DNA from: Curvibacter lanceolatus ATCC 14669 | GTDB lineage: Bacteria; Pseudomonadota; Gammaproteobacteria; Burkholderiales; Burkholderiaceae_C | Assembly: GCF_000381265.1 (NCBI RefSeq) | Contig: NZ_KB906254.1 | Span: 124,001-188,000 of the forward strand | Length of the DNA: 64,000 nt | Direction of reading: 5' to 3' | Shown: in pieces, positions 8,584 through 15,701 of the stretch | Layout: each line of letters starts with the position of its first letter | Position numbering within the stretch: the stretch's first letter is position 1 | Position numbers and translations under genes: made by a program | Notes under the pieces: model-generated | The model's database searches: none | What the model was told of the DNA's origin: nothing | What the model saw: only the letters and a program-made list of their open reading frames with translations

Positions 8584-10107
8584 ATGACCCACCCCCCCAC
8601 CCGACTTCACCACCTGTTTGACCAGCGTCTGGCGGCCACGCCCGACGCTGTGTTTTTGCACCTGACCACGCAGACTCTGAGCTACGCCCAACTGGGCACC
8701 CTGATCGACACCCTGCAGGCCGAGCTGTTGGCCCAGGGCGTGCTGCCCGGTGACCGCGTGCTGGCGGTGGCCGAGAACTGCCCCGAGCACGTGGCCCTGG
8801 TGCTGGCCTGCAGCCGCGTCGGTGCCTGGTCTTGCGGGGTGAACGCCCGCATGGCGCGCGGCGAGATCGAGGCCTTTGTGGCCAAGGCCGACCCGCGTCT
8901 CGTGTACTTCACCTGCGACGTGGGCAGCGCGGCCCGCGAGCATGGCGAGCACCTGGGGGCCCAGCCCTCGGCCCTGGCCGGCCTGAGCCGCACGGCCCGG
9001 CGCGAGCAGGCCACGCCCGAGCCCGCGCCGCTGGCCCAGCAGGTGGTGGCCATCATCTTCACCTCGGGCACCACGGGCGCGCCCAAGGGCGTGCTGGTGT
9101 CCCATGCCGGCCTGCTGCAGTTTGCCCGGGTGTCGGCCGAGTCGCGTGCCTTGACGCCGGCCGACCGCTCGTATGCCTGCGTGCCCATGACCCACATCTT
9201 TGGCCTGGGCACGGTGCTGGCGGCCTCGCTGCACGCGGGCGCGGCGCTGGTGATGCGCAGCCGCTTCGAGCCGGCGGATGCGCTGCAGGCCCTGGCGATG
9301 CACCAGGTGTCCAACCTGCAGGGGCCGCCGGCCCTGTTCACGCGCTTGCTGGCCTGGCTGGACGAGCAGGGCGTGGTGGGCCAGCCCCCGGCGCCCGCGC
9401 TGCGCTATGTGTATACCGGCGCCGCACCGCTGGACCTGCCCCTGAAGAACGCGGTGCAGGACCGCTTTGGCCAGCCGCTGCACCACGGCTATGGTTTGTC
9501 GGAATACGCGGGCGCGGCCTGCCTGGTGCGCCGTGGCCAGTGGCGCGAAGACACCGCTGCCGGTGTGCCGGTGGAAGGGGCCCAGTGCCGCATCGTGGAC
9601 GACACCGGGCGCGAATTGCCCCAGGGCGAGCGCGGCGAGATCTGGCTGCGCGGCGTGGGCCTGATGCCGGGCTACTTCCGCGACCCGGTGGCCACCGCCC
9701 AGGTGATGCGCGAGGGCGGCTGGTATGCCACCGGCGACCTGGGCCGCATCGGGCCCGATGGCGCGCTGCACGTGGTGGGCCGGCTCAAGGAGATGATCAT
9801 CCGCTCGGGCTTCAATGTGTACCCGGGCGAGGTCGAGAACGTGCTCAACCAGCACCCGCGCGTGCAGCGCTCGGCCGTGGTGGGCCGCAAAGAGGCCGAC
9901 GGCAACGAGACCGTGCTGGCCTTTGTCGAGACCGTGGGCGGCCAGCCCCTGGGCGAGGCCGATCAGGCCAGCCTGCAGGCCCTGTTGCACGACCAACTGG
10001 CGCCCTACAAGCGCCCGGCCAGCATCACGGCCCTGGAGGCCCTGCCCATGACACACAGCGGCAAGGTGCTCAAGCGTGCCTTGCTGGACTTGCCCACCCC
10101 CGTCTGA
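8584..10107 (+). CDS. AMP-binding acyl-CoA ligase (third ligase of the cluster)
   Basis: A 507-residue ANL ligase only 6 bases after the Bug receptor gene. The P-loop FTSGTTGAPKGVLVS is near residues 158-172, YGLSEYAGAA near 303, ATGDLGRIGPDGALHVVGR near 382-400, FNVYPGEVENVL near 413 and SGKVLKRALL with the catalytic Lys near 492. It should form an acyl-CoA from a free acid with ATP. It belongs to the short and medium-chain or aromatic-acid type by length and motif spacing; the exact acid cannot be deduced. Positioned between two Bug receptor genes, it probably activates an acid taken up through them. Confidence 0.9.
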   Translation: MTHPPTRLHHLFDQRLAATPDAVFLHLTTQTLSYAQLGTLIDTLQAELLAQGVLPGDRVLAVAENCPEHVALVLACSRVGAWSCGVNARMARGEIEAFVAKADPRLVYFTCDVGSAAREHGEHLGAQPSALAGLSRTARREQATPEPAPLAQQVVAIIFTSGTTGAPKGVLVSHAGLLQFARVSAESRALTPADRSYACVPMTHIFGLGTVLAASLHAGAALVMRSRFEPADALQALAMHQVSNLQGPPALFTRLLAWLDEQGVVGQPPAPALRYVYTGAAPLDLPLKNAVQDRFGQPLHHGYGLSEYAGAACLVRRGQWREDTAAGVPVEGAQCRIVDDTGRELPQGERGEIWLRGVGLMPGYFRDPVATAQVMREGGWYATGDLGRIGPDGALHVVGRLKEMIIRSGFNVYPGEVENVLNQHPRVQRSAVVGRKEADGNETVLAFVETVGGQPLGEADQASLQALLHDQLAPYKRPASITALEALPMTHSGKVLKRALLDLPTPV

Positions 10108-10123
10108 CCCCCAGGAGAACGCC

Positions 10124-11131
10124 ATGTTGAAGACCCTTCATGAAAGCGCCGCGGCCCGCATCGACCGCCGCCAATGGCTGACCACGGCCCTGGCGGGGCT
10201 GACGCTACCGGCCTGGGCTCAAGCGCAAACACCGGCCTACCCGACGCGCCCGGTGAAGTTCATCGTGCCCTTTCCGGCCGGCGGGCCGGTGGACATCACG
10301 GGCCGCGCCCTGGCCCAGAAGCTGGCCGAGCTGTGGGGCCAGCCGGCCCTGGTGGACAACCGCGCTGGTGCCGGCGGCATGGTGGGCGCCGAGCTGGCGG
10401 CCCGCGCCCCGGCCGACGGGCACAACCTGTTCGTGTGCAGCATCCACCACACCGTGCTGCCCGCGCTGAACCCGCGCATGAGCTACGACATCGAGCGTGA
10501 CTTTGCCGCCGTCAGCTTTGCGGCGCGCTTTCCGGTGGTGCTGGTGGTGCACCCCAGCCTGCCCGTGAAGAGCGTGGCCGAGCTGATCGCCCTCGACAAG
10601 GCGCGCCCCGGCACCCTGGCCTTCGCCTCGGCCGGCAATGGCGGCGGCACGCACCTGGCGGGCGAGCTGTTCAACATGCTGGCTGGCACCCGGCTGCAGC
10701 ATGTCCCCTACAAAGGCAGCGCCCCGGCCATGACCGACCTGCTGGGCAACCAGGTGCCCATCATGTTCAGCGATGCCCCCACCGCGCTGCCCCAGATCCG
10801 CGCCGGCAAGGTGCGTGCGCTGGCCGTGGCCAGCGTGCAGCGCTCCAGCCTGTTGCCGGATCTGCCCACGGTGGCCGAAACCGGCCTGCCGGGCTACGAG
10901 GCCTATTCCTGGGCCGGCGTGCTGACCCCGGCGGCCACCCCGCGCGAGCTGGTCGCCCGCCTGAGCGCCGACATCGGCCGCGCCCTGGCCCAGCCCGAGG
11001 TGCGCCAGCGCCTGCAGGACGCCGGCGCCGAGCCCGCCCCGGGCAGCCCCGAAGCCTTTGCCCAACTGCTGCACGCCGAGCGGCTGAAGTGGGCGCAGGT
11101 GGTGAAGGCGGCGAACATCCGGATGGATTGA
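10124..11131 (+). CDS. Bug/TctC-family periplasmic solute-binding protein
   Basis: A 335-residue Bug receptor with the start ATG preceded by AGGAGA (10113-10118). The N-terminus carries a twin-arginine-like stretch (DRRQWLTTALAGL) before LPAWAQAQ, so export may be by Tat, as for some Bug proteins; the RR is not followed by the full consensus. Conserved segments are VKFIVPFPAGGPVDITGR, DNRAGAGGMVGAELAA, HVPYKGSAPAMTDLLGNQ and LPDLPTVAETGLPGYE. It is the second orphan receptor of this cluster and is followed by a short unknown gene and an alcohol dehydrogenase. Confidence 0.9.
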   Translation: MLKTLHESAAARIDRRQWLTTALAGLTLPAWAQAQTPAYPTRPVKFIVPFPAGGPVDITGRALAQKLAELWGQPALVDNRAGAGGMVGAELAARAPADGHNLFVCSIHHTVLPALNPRMSYDIERDFAAVSFAARFPVVLVVHPSLPVKSVAELIALDKARPGTLAFASAGNGGGTHLAGELFNMLAGTRLQHVPYKGSAPAMTDLLGNQVPIMFSDAPTALPQIRAGKVRALAVASVQRSSLLPDLPTVAETGLPGYEAYSWAGVLTPAATPRELVARLSADIGRALAQPEVRQRLQDAGAEPAPGSPEAFAQLLHAERLKWAQVVKAANIRMD

Positions 11132-11204
11132 CCTTTGGACCTACCCAGGGCCCCGCAGAGTGGCTATTTGTCGTGCACTGCCTTCACCACGAAGGAGAAC
11201 CCCC

Positions 11205-11426
11205 ATGAACCCATGGATGACAAATCGCACTCCACGGTATGGGCCACCGCACAGGCCGGCGTTGGTCCAGAGCTTCAAGCTGCCGCGCATGAATGGCTTG
11301 CAGGTCAAGAAGCCGGCCGAATCCCAGATGCCCTGGGATGACTACAAGGTGCTGGCCACCATCCCGGGCGAGCAGGCCTTCCAGCCGCTGTCCAAGTCCA
11401 AGTGCTCTCTGGTGAAGAACCCATGA
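11205..11426 (+). CDS. Hypothetical 73-residue protein coupled to the alcohol dehydrogenase
   Basis: I do not recognise the family. The ORF has an excellent AAGGAG site at 11192-11197, 7 bases before ATG, and its TGA overlaps the ATG of the alcohol dehydrogenase by four bases (ATGA at 11423-11426). This is the same coupling used by clearly real genes of this cluster. The product is basic in its first half (NRTPRYGPPHRP, NGLQVKKP) and ends KSKCSLVKNP, with one cysteine and no predicted membrane segment or signal peptide. It could be a small enzyme subunit, or the residue of a longer gene whose remaining part was lost. Coding status is moderately supported; function unknown. Confidence 0.55.
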   Translation: MNPWMTNRTPRYGPPHRPALVQSFKLPRMNGLQVKKPAESQMPWDDYKVLATIPGEQAFQPLSKSKCSLVKNP

Positions 11427-12553
11427 AAACCCGTGCTGCTGTCCTCACGCGCATTGGCGCGCCGGCCCCCTATGCCGAAAGCCGTCCCCTGGAAGTCACC
11501 GAGGTCGATCTGGCCCCACCTGGCCCGGGCGAGGTGCTGGTGCGGGTGGTGGCCGCCGGCCTGTGCCACTCCGACCTGTCCATCATCAACGGCGACCGCC
11601 CGCGCCGCACCCCCATCGTGCTGGGGCACGAGGCCGCCGGTGTGGTGGAAGCCCTGGGCGAGGGCGTGACCGACCTGGTGCCCGGTGACCACGTGATCCT
11701 GGTCTTTGTGCCCAGCTGCGGCCACTGCGCCCCCTGCTCGGAAGGCCGCCCCGTGCTGTGCGAGCCGGCCGGCGCGGCCAATGTGGCCGGCACCTTGCTG
11801 GGCGGCGGGCGCCGCCTGTCCTGGCAAGGCCAGCCCATGGACCACTTTGTGGGCGTGTCGGCCTTTGCCCAGCACGCCGTGCTGTCACGGCGCGGCGTGC
11901 AGAAGATCGACCGCGAGCTGCCGCTGGAGATCGCGGCCCTGTTCGGCTGCGCCGTCATGACCGGCGTGGGCGCGGTGGTCAATACCTCGCAGGTGCGCCC
12001 TGGCCAGAGCGTGGCCGTGGTGGGCCTGGGCGGTGTGGGCCTGTCGGCCGTGATGGGCGCCCTGGCCGCCGGCGCCGGCCGTGTGGTGGCGGTGGACCTG
12101 GCCGACGACAAGCTGGCCTTTGCGCGCCGCCTGGGCGCCACCGACGTCGTCAACGCCGGGGCCGACAACGCGGTGGAGCAGCTGCGCGAACTGACCGGCG
12201 GCGGTGTGGACCACGCACTGGAGATGGTCGGCTCGGCCCGCGCCCTGGAGTTTGCCTACCGCGTGACCCGCCGCGGCGGCACCACCGTGACCGTGGGCCT
12301 GCCCGCGTCCAGCCAGAACCTCAGCACCCCCGTGTGGCACCTGGTGGCCGAAGAGCGCACCCTCAAAGGCAGCTACCTGGGCAGCTGCGTGCCCCGGCGC
12401 GACATCGGCCGCTTTGTGGCCCTGTACCGCCAGGGCAAATTGCCGGTCGACCAGTTGCTCACCGGCCGCCTCAGCCTGGACCAGATCAACCTGGGCTTCG
12501 ACCGCCTGGCTCGGGGCGCGGCGATCCGGCAGGTGATCATGATGGAGGGGTGA
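11423..12553 (+). CDS. Zinc-dependent alcohol dehydrogenase (MDR superfamily)
   Basis: A 376-residue medium-chain dehydrogenase. The catalytic zinc ligands Cys48 (GLCHSD) and the GHEAAGVV His-Glu pair near 71-72 are present. The structural-zinc cysteines appear as CGHCAPCSEGRPVLC at about 97-111, and the nucleotide fold as VVGLGGVGLSAV near 203. It should interconvert an alcohol and an aldehyde with NAD(H). The length and the insert after the structural zinc resemble class III/benzyl-alcohol-type enzymes. Last gene of the long plus-strand cluster; translation is coupled to the 73-residue ORF. Confidence 0.9.
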   Translation: MKTRAAVLTRIGAPAPYAESRPLEVTEVDLAPPGPGEVLVRVVAAGLCHSDLSIINGDRPRRTPIVLGHEAAGVVEALGEGVTDLVPGDHVILVFVPSCGHCAPCSEGRPVLCEPAGAANVAGTLLGGGRRLSWQGQPMDHFVGVSAFAQHAVLSRRGVQKIDRELPLEIAALFGCAVMTGVGAVVNTSQVRPGQSVAVVGLGGVGLSAVMGALAAGAGRVVAVDLADDKLAFARRLGATDVVNAGADNAVEQLRELTGGGVDHALEMVGSARALEFAYRVTRRGGTTVTVGLPASSQNLSTPVWHLVAEERTLKGSYLGSCVPRRDIGRFVALYRQGKLPVDQLLTGRLSLDQINLGFDRLARGAAIRQVIMMEG

Positions 12554-12573
12554 GGGGAGGGCTGTCTGGTGCC

Positions 12574-12822
12574 TCAGCCGTCGGCATCCTCGATGTCGGC
12601 AGGCCACTGGCTGATTTCCTCGTCCAGATCCTGCAGCCGCTTCGGCCCATCAGGCAGCGTGCCCACAAAGCGCCGGTAACCCCGGCGCAGCCGCGGCGAC
12701 AGCCTGAGGTAGCGGTGCACCCACTCAGGGGGCTCGTTGGTGGACGTGGCCTTGGAGGTGGTGGATGCGCCGCTTGCCGCGGTGTGTTGGTTCCCTGAGC
12801 GCATTGGATTCAGATCGGTCAT
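12574..12822 (-). CDS. Hypothetical 82-residue protein containing a repeated WVHRYLRLSP segment
   Basis: A short minus-strand frame starting at ATG 12822; the alternative TTG at 12855 is weaker, and neither has a clear ribosome site. The product is Ser/Thr-rich at first, then PPEWVHRYLRLSPRLRRGYRR (basic), then an acidic tail (DLDEEISQWPADIEDADG). I know no family for it. The DNA coding the central motif recurs about 1.1 kb away (13845-13886), where the frame is broken, so this may be a small repeated gene or a fragment of a mobile unit. It ends 20 bases from the convergent alcohol dehydrogenase. Confidence 0.4.
   Translation of the reverse strand: MTDLNPMRSGNQHTAASGASTTSKATSTNEPPEWVHRYLRLSPRLRRGYRRFVGTLPDGPKRLQDLDEEISQWPADIEDADG
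12702..12743. repeat. 42-bp direct repeat, copy 1
   Basis: This 42-base stretch matches 13845-13886 at 38 of 42 positions by eye and in the same orientation. Copy 1 lies inside the 82-residue minus-strand ORF and encodes its PPEWVHRYLRLSP segment. The two copies bracket the toxin-antitoxin pair and the transposase remnant. Confidence 0.8.
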
Positions 12823-12925
12823 TGCAGAGACAGTCCGTTGTTTGTGGTTGTGCAACGGATGATCCGCGGGGCTGCGTCAGGGTGTGTCGCTGAGGGTAGA
12901 GTGGCTAGCGGGCGTTTTGTGGGTG

Positions 12926-12954
12926 TTGTTGATGGATCCCATCTGGGCTATGTT
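12926..12954 (+). promoter_or_regulatory. Candidate promoter and operator of the toxin-antitoxin pair
   Basis: A sigma70-like pair TTGTTG (12926-12931) and TATGTT (12949-12954) is separated by 17 bases. A perfect palindrome GATGG-ATC-CCATC (12931-12943) fills the spacer, where a bound antitoxin would block polymerase. The predicted transcript would begin at or next to the antitoxin ATG (12961), which has no ribosome site, so the message may be leaderless. Seen by eye only. Confidence 0.45.
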
Positions 12955-12960
12955 CATTTC

Positions 12961-13233
12961 ATGAAAATCGTCGCGACCCCGCCTGTCTGCATCGATCCCG
13001 CATCTCGTGAGGAAATCGAACAAGCCCTTGATGAAGGCGACAGCTTGGCGTGCATCGCCGAAACGGCTGTTCGGCAGGAAATCACACGCTGCGAACCTCA
13101 GTCCGAGTTCCTCCGTCGCGGTATCGCTGCCATCGACCGGACTGCCGCTGCGGGCGATGGCATCGCCCCTTCCTCCGTCATCGCCAGGCTGGAGGCCAAA
13201 CTGGCTGAGGCCCGAAAGGCCAGGCCGTCCTGA
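12961..13233 (+). CDS. Type II antitoxin, ParD/CopG-like
   Basis: A 90-residue protein. The N-terminal half (residues 12-45, SREEIEQALDEGDSLACIAE) could form a small DNA-binding fold; the charged C-terminal half (EFLRRGIAAIDRTAAAGDGI then VIARLEAKLAEARKAR) looks like the toxin-wrapping helices of antitoxins that accompany ParE/RelE toxins. It directly precedes and overlaps a ParE-like toxin gene, the classic order. Such antitoxins normally repress their own operon together with the toxin. The start is the only ATG in range. Confidence 0.72.
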   Translation: MKIVATPPVCIDPASREEIEQALDEGDSLACIAETAVRQEITRCEPQSEFLRRGIAAIDRTAAAGDGIAPSSVIARLEAKLAEARKARPS

Positions 13234-13547
13234 GTTGCCGGGCGAGATTGAAGCCCGAAGCCGTTGATGATCTGGAAAGGTTGTTCGACCTTTTGCTCGA
13301 ACGAGAGTTGGCAAGTGTCACCGGCAAGCTGGATCTTGCAGCGAGGGCCATCGAGTCGATTCGGCAGGGATGTCTGTTTCTGGCCCACAGTCCCTTCAGT
13401 TGCCGAAAGGCTGGACAAGGCCCGTTTCTGCGCGAGTTGATCATTCCGTTTGGCCGCTCAGGCTACGTCGCGCTCTTTGAAATCCGCAACGCCCAGGAAG
13501 TCGTCATCGGGGCCATTCGCCATCAGAACGAAAGCGATTGCCACTGA
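13230..13547 (+). CDS. ParE/RelE-family toxin, probable CTG start
   Basis: Residues after the putative start read SCRARLKPEAVDDLERLFDL, the typical first strand and helix of ParE-type toxins, and the C-terminus IIPFGRSGYVALFEIRNAQEVVIGAIRHQ is the final sheet of the fold. No ATG or GTG exists before this region. TTG 13248 would remove the first beta strand, while CTG at 13230 gives the full domain (105 residues) and overlaps the antitoxin stop as CTGA, exactly like the ATGA pairs elsewhere. A CTG start would lower toxin synthesis; it may also be a mutated ATG. ParE toxins poison gyrase, whereas RelE cut mRNA; which applies here is not known. Confidence 0.78.
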   Translation: MSCRARLKPEAVDDLERLFDLLLERELASVTGKLDLAARAIESIRQGCLFLAHSPFSCRKAGQGPFLRELIIPFGRSGYVALFEIRNAQEVVIGAIRHQNESDCH

Positions 13548-13731
13548 GCCGTGGGGGAGCGCCGGCAGGCCCCGACACACTTGTCACCACAGTCCGGGCT
13601 CTGGAGCAAAAAAGCAGGCTTTGAGCATTGCTGCGACACCTGCTGTCGTACTGAGCTGGCCCTCGAATTGCGGAGTTCATCGCTCAGCCCGGAGGATGCC
13701 GGGAAGGAGAGAAGAGATGTACGTTGGAGGC

Positions 13732-13842
13732 ATGAGCAGAGCCAGGTACACCTTGGCGTTCAAGCAATAAGCCGCCAAGGCAGGACGGCCTGCTGCATTG
13801 GTGGCCAAGACCCTGGGGCTGGCCTCGGCCCAGACTCGGTGA
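13732..13842 (+). pseudogene. Remnant of an IS3-family OrfA transposase
   Basis: Translation from ATG 13732 gives MSRARYTLAFKQ, a stop, then AAKAGRPAALVAKTLGLASAQTR and another stop. This follows the start of IS3-group OrfA helix-turn-helix proteins (RxRYTxEFKQ then a VAKxLG helix). The two stops and the missing rest, including OrfB, show a dead fragment. GGAGG precedes the ATG at 13726-13730, as if the original start region survived. Confidence 0.65.
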
Positions 13843-13844
13843 CC

Positions 13845-13886
13845 GCCTGAGGTAGTGGTGCACCCACTCCGGGGGCTCGCTGGCGG
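13845..13886. repeat. 42-bp direct repeat, copy 2
   Basis: Second copy of the 12702-12743 repeat with four substitutions. On the minus strand it can still spell PPEWVHHYLRRSP, but the flanking frame does not match the 82-residue ORF, so this copy is a fragment. It starts three bases after the transposase remnant ends. Confidence 0.8.
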
Positions 13887-14065
13887 CATCATTGCAAGGG
13901 GGCGTTGATGCAACGGCATCCATCTCGGAGCACTGGGCCCTGCCGCCGCGCCAGCAGGTCGAGCGCGACTGCGCAAGGGTTGCCGCCTTGATTTTTGCGT
14001 TCTGGACTTTGGCGGGCTGCGAGCTTTCCCCTTGGGCTTTTCGGAGGGGCGAGTCCTTGGGTGCC

Positions 14066-14110
14066 GAAACTGCGCCAAATTTTTGGCGCAGTTTCTTGGA
14101 CTGCGCCAAA
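14066..14110. promoter_or_regulatory. Palindromic operator candidate of the Fic-like gene
   Basis: A perfect inverted repeat, GAAACTGCGCCAAA (14066-14079), TT, TTTGGCGCAGTTTC (14082-14095), is followed by a third half-site ACTGCGCCAAA at 14100-14110, only 8 bases before the ATG at 14119. Two sites with a shared half-sequence so close to the start fit binding by a dimeric regulator, perhaps the winged-helix Fic-like protein itself. No ribosome site lies between it and the ATG. Confidence 0.65.
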
Positions 14111-14118
14111 ATCGCGCC

Positions 14119-15543
14119 ATGTCCAAGGCCTCTCCAAATCCGCTAACCCCAGCCGCGTCTCGCCATGCCAAGGCAGATGCCTTGCTGCAAAGCATTCAGG
14201 CAGCGCCGCATGGCCTGGGTCTGGCCGATTTGCTGGCGCTGCATCCGGAATGGGCTCGGCGCTCGGCGCAGCGCGTTCTGAACAGCTGGCTGGCTCAGGG
14301 TCGCATTGCCGCCCAGGGCCAGGGGCGAGCCCGCCGCTACAGGGCGGGGTCTCCTGAAGGCCAGGGGGCGGTGATGGGGTTGGCGGGCCCTGACGGGGTG
14401 GTTGGCGAGCGCTTTTTGCGCGGCCTGGCACTGTCGGCAGATAGCCGCGATGTACTGGCCTATGTCGACCAGCCGCTTGAATTACGCCGGCCAGTGGGCT
14501 ACCAACGAGATTTCCTGGAGTCGTATCAGCCCAACAAGAGTTGGTACCTGTCGGATTCGTTGCGCCGTCAGTTGCATCAGATGGGGCGCACCTCGGCCAT
14601 CGCAGCCCCCGCTGGCACCTACAGCCGCGCCATTTTGAATCGCTTGTTGATTGATCTGTCCTGGGCCTCCAGCCACCTCGAGGGCAACACCTATTCCAGG
14701 TTGGATACCCGGGACTTGATCGAGCGTGGCAAGGTGGCGCAAGGCAAGGCTGCGATCGAGACGCAGATGATCCTGAATCACAAAACGGCGATCGAGATGC
14801 TGGTGGACAACGCTGACCGAGCGGCTTTGGATCGCTACACCTTGATGAACTTGCACAGTGCGCTGGCCGAAAACCTGTTGCCGAACCCCGCGGATGAAGG
14901 GCGTCTGCGCTGTCATGCAGTGGATATCAGTCAGAGCGTGTACCGCCCCCTGTCGACGCCACAACTCATTGACGAAATGCTCGACGCCCTGCTGCACAAG
15001 GTGAATCTGATTGGTGACTCGTTCGAGCAGTCGTTTTTTCTGATGGTGCATTTGCCTTACCTTCAGCCCTTCGCCGACATCAACAAGCGCACTTCGCGCC
15101 TGGCTGCCAACCTGCCTTTGTTTCGCGCCAATCTTTGTCCTTTGACCTTTCTTGATGTGCCTGAACAGGCCTACAGTTGCGCGATGCTGGGCGTGTACGA
15201 AATGACCCGGATCGAATTGCTGCGGGATCTGTATGTGTGGGCGTACGAGCGTTCCTGCCACGAATACCTGGCACTCAGGCAGGAACTGGCCGAGCCTGAC
15301 CCTCTGCGCTTGTCCTGGCGGGATTTCATCAGGCAAGTCATCCGTGAGGTGGTGCAGAACCCAGACGAAGACCCCCTCCATCGCATCCGAAAAGCGACTG
15401 CTCAGTCTGTTCCCGAGCATGAGCGTGACAACGTGCAGGCCTTGCTGATTGAAGAGCTGAGACGCCTGCACGTGGGCGTGCTCGCTCGTTACGGCCTGCG
15501 CCCTTCCGAATTCAGCATGTGGCGGGCCGCCCACCCTGACTGA
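14119..15543 (+). CDS. Fic-like protein with N-terminal winged helix and altered active site
   Basis: 474 residues. Residues 10-75 (ADALLQSIQAAPHGLGLADL..RVLNSWLAQGRI) look like a winged helix-turn-helix. The Fic part follows: an inhibitory-helix motif S184-x3-E188-G189 (SSHLEG), and the Fic loop QPFADINKRTSR at 316-327. In active AMP transferases this loop is HPFx[DE]GN[GK]RxxR, so the catalytic His is Gln316 and the first Gly of GNGR is Ile; Asn, Lys/Arg and the last Arg remain. AMP transfer is therefore unlikely, or the chemistry differs. The wHTH and the upstream palindrome suggest a regulator with a Fic-fold sensor. The ATG has no ribosome site. Confidence 0.8.
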   Translation: MSKASPNPLTPAASRHAKADALLQSIQAAPHGLGLADLLALHPEWARRSAQRVLNSWLAQGRIAAQGQGRARRYRAGSPEGQGAVMGLAGPDGVVGERFLRGLALSADSRDVLAYVDQPLELRRPVGYQRDFLESYQPNKSWYLSDSLRRQLHQMGRTSAIAAPAGTYSRAILNRLLIDLSWASSHLEGNTYSRLDTRDLIERGKVAQGKAAIETQMILNHKTAIEMLVDNADRAALDRYTLMNLHSALAENLLPNPADEGRLRCHAVDISQSVYRPLSTPQLIDEMLDALLHKVNLIGDSFEQSFFLMVHLPYLQPFADINKRTSRLAANLPLFRANLCPLTFLDVPEQAYSCAMLGVYEMTRIELLRDLYVWAYERSCHEYLALRQELAEPDPLRLSWRDFIRQVIREVVQNPDEDPLHRIRKATAQSVPEHERDNVQALLIEELRRLHVGVLARYGLRPSEFSMWRAAHPD

Positions 15544-15701
15544 AGCGGGGCTTTGTGCAGGCGGCTGGGCCTGGATCCGAAGTCGGCGAAAATCCCTACC
15601 TGCCAGCCCCGGCCCCTGACCGGCCAGCCTGCTGAAGCGCCGCTCCCCCAGCGGCACCTTCCCTTTTGTCTCTCTGACTTTTCTCTCTTCTCGTTTTTGC
15701 C

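Larger units (their letters stand above)
13548..14065. other. Gene-free, decayed stretch with transposon remnant
   Basis: About 520 bases between the toxin and the Fic-like gene hold no intact gene. I see a broken IS3-type OrfA start (13732-13842), the second 42-bp repeat copy (13845-13886) and short open frames with no ribosome site or family likeness. The Ala/Pro/Arg-rich minus-strand frames here look like chance openings in GC-rich DNA. The stretch reads as debris of past insertions. Confidence 0.6.

Noticed and set aside
7612-10125. 837-codon minus-strand frame
   Set aside because: Opposite the Bug and ligase genes; the composition is that of an antisense shadow.
13684-14195. Minus-strand frames of 141-172 codons before the Fic-like gene
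   Set aside because: They have no homology or ribosome site, cover the palindrome and repeat copy, and contain only a fragment of the WVHRYLRLSP motif.
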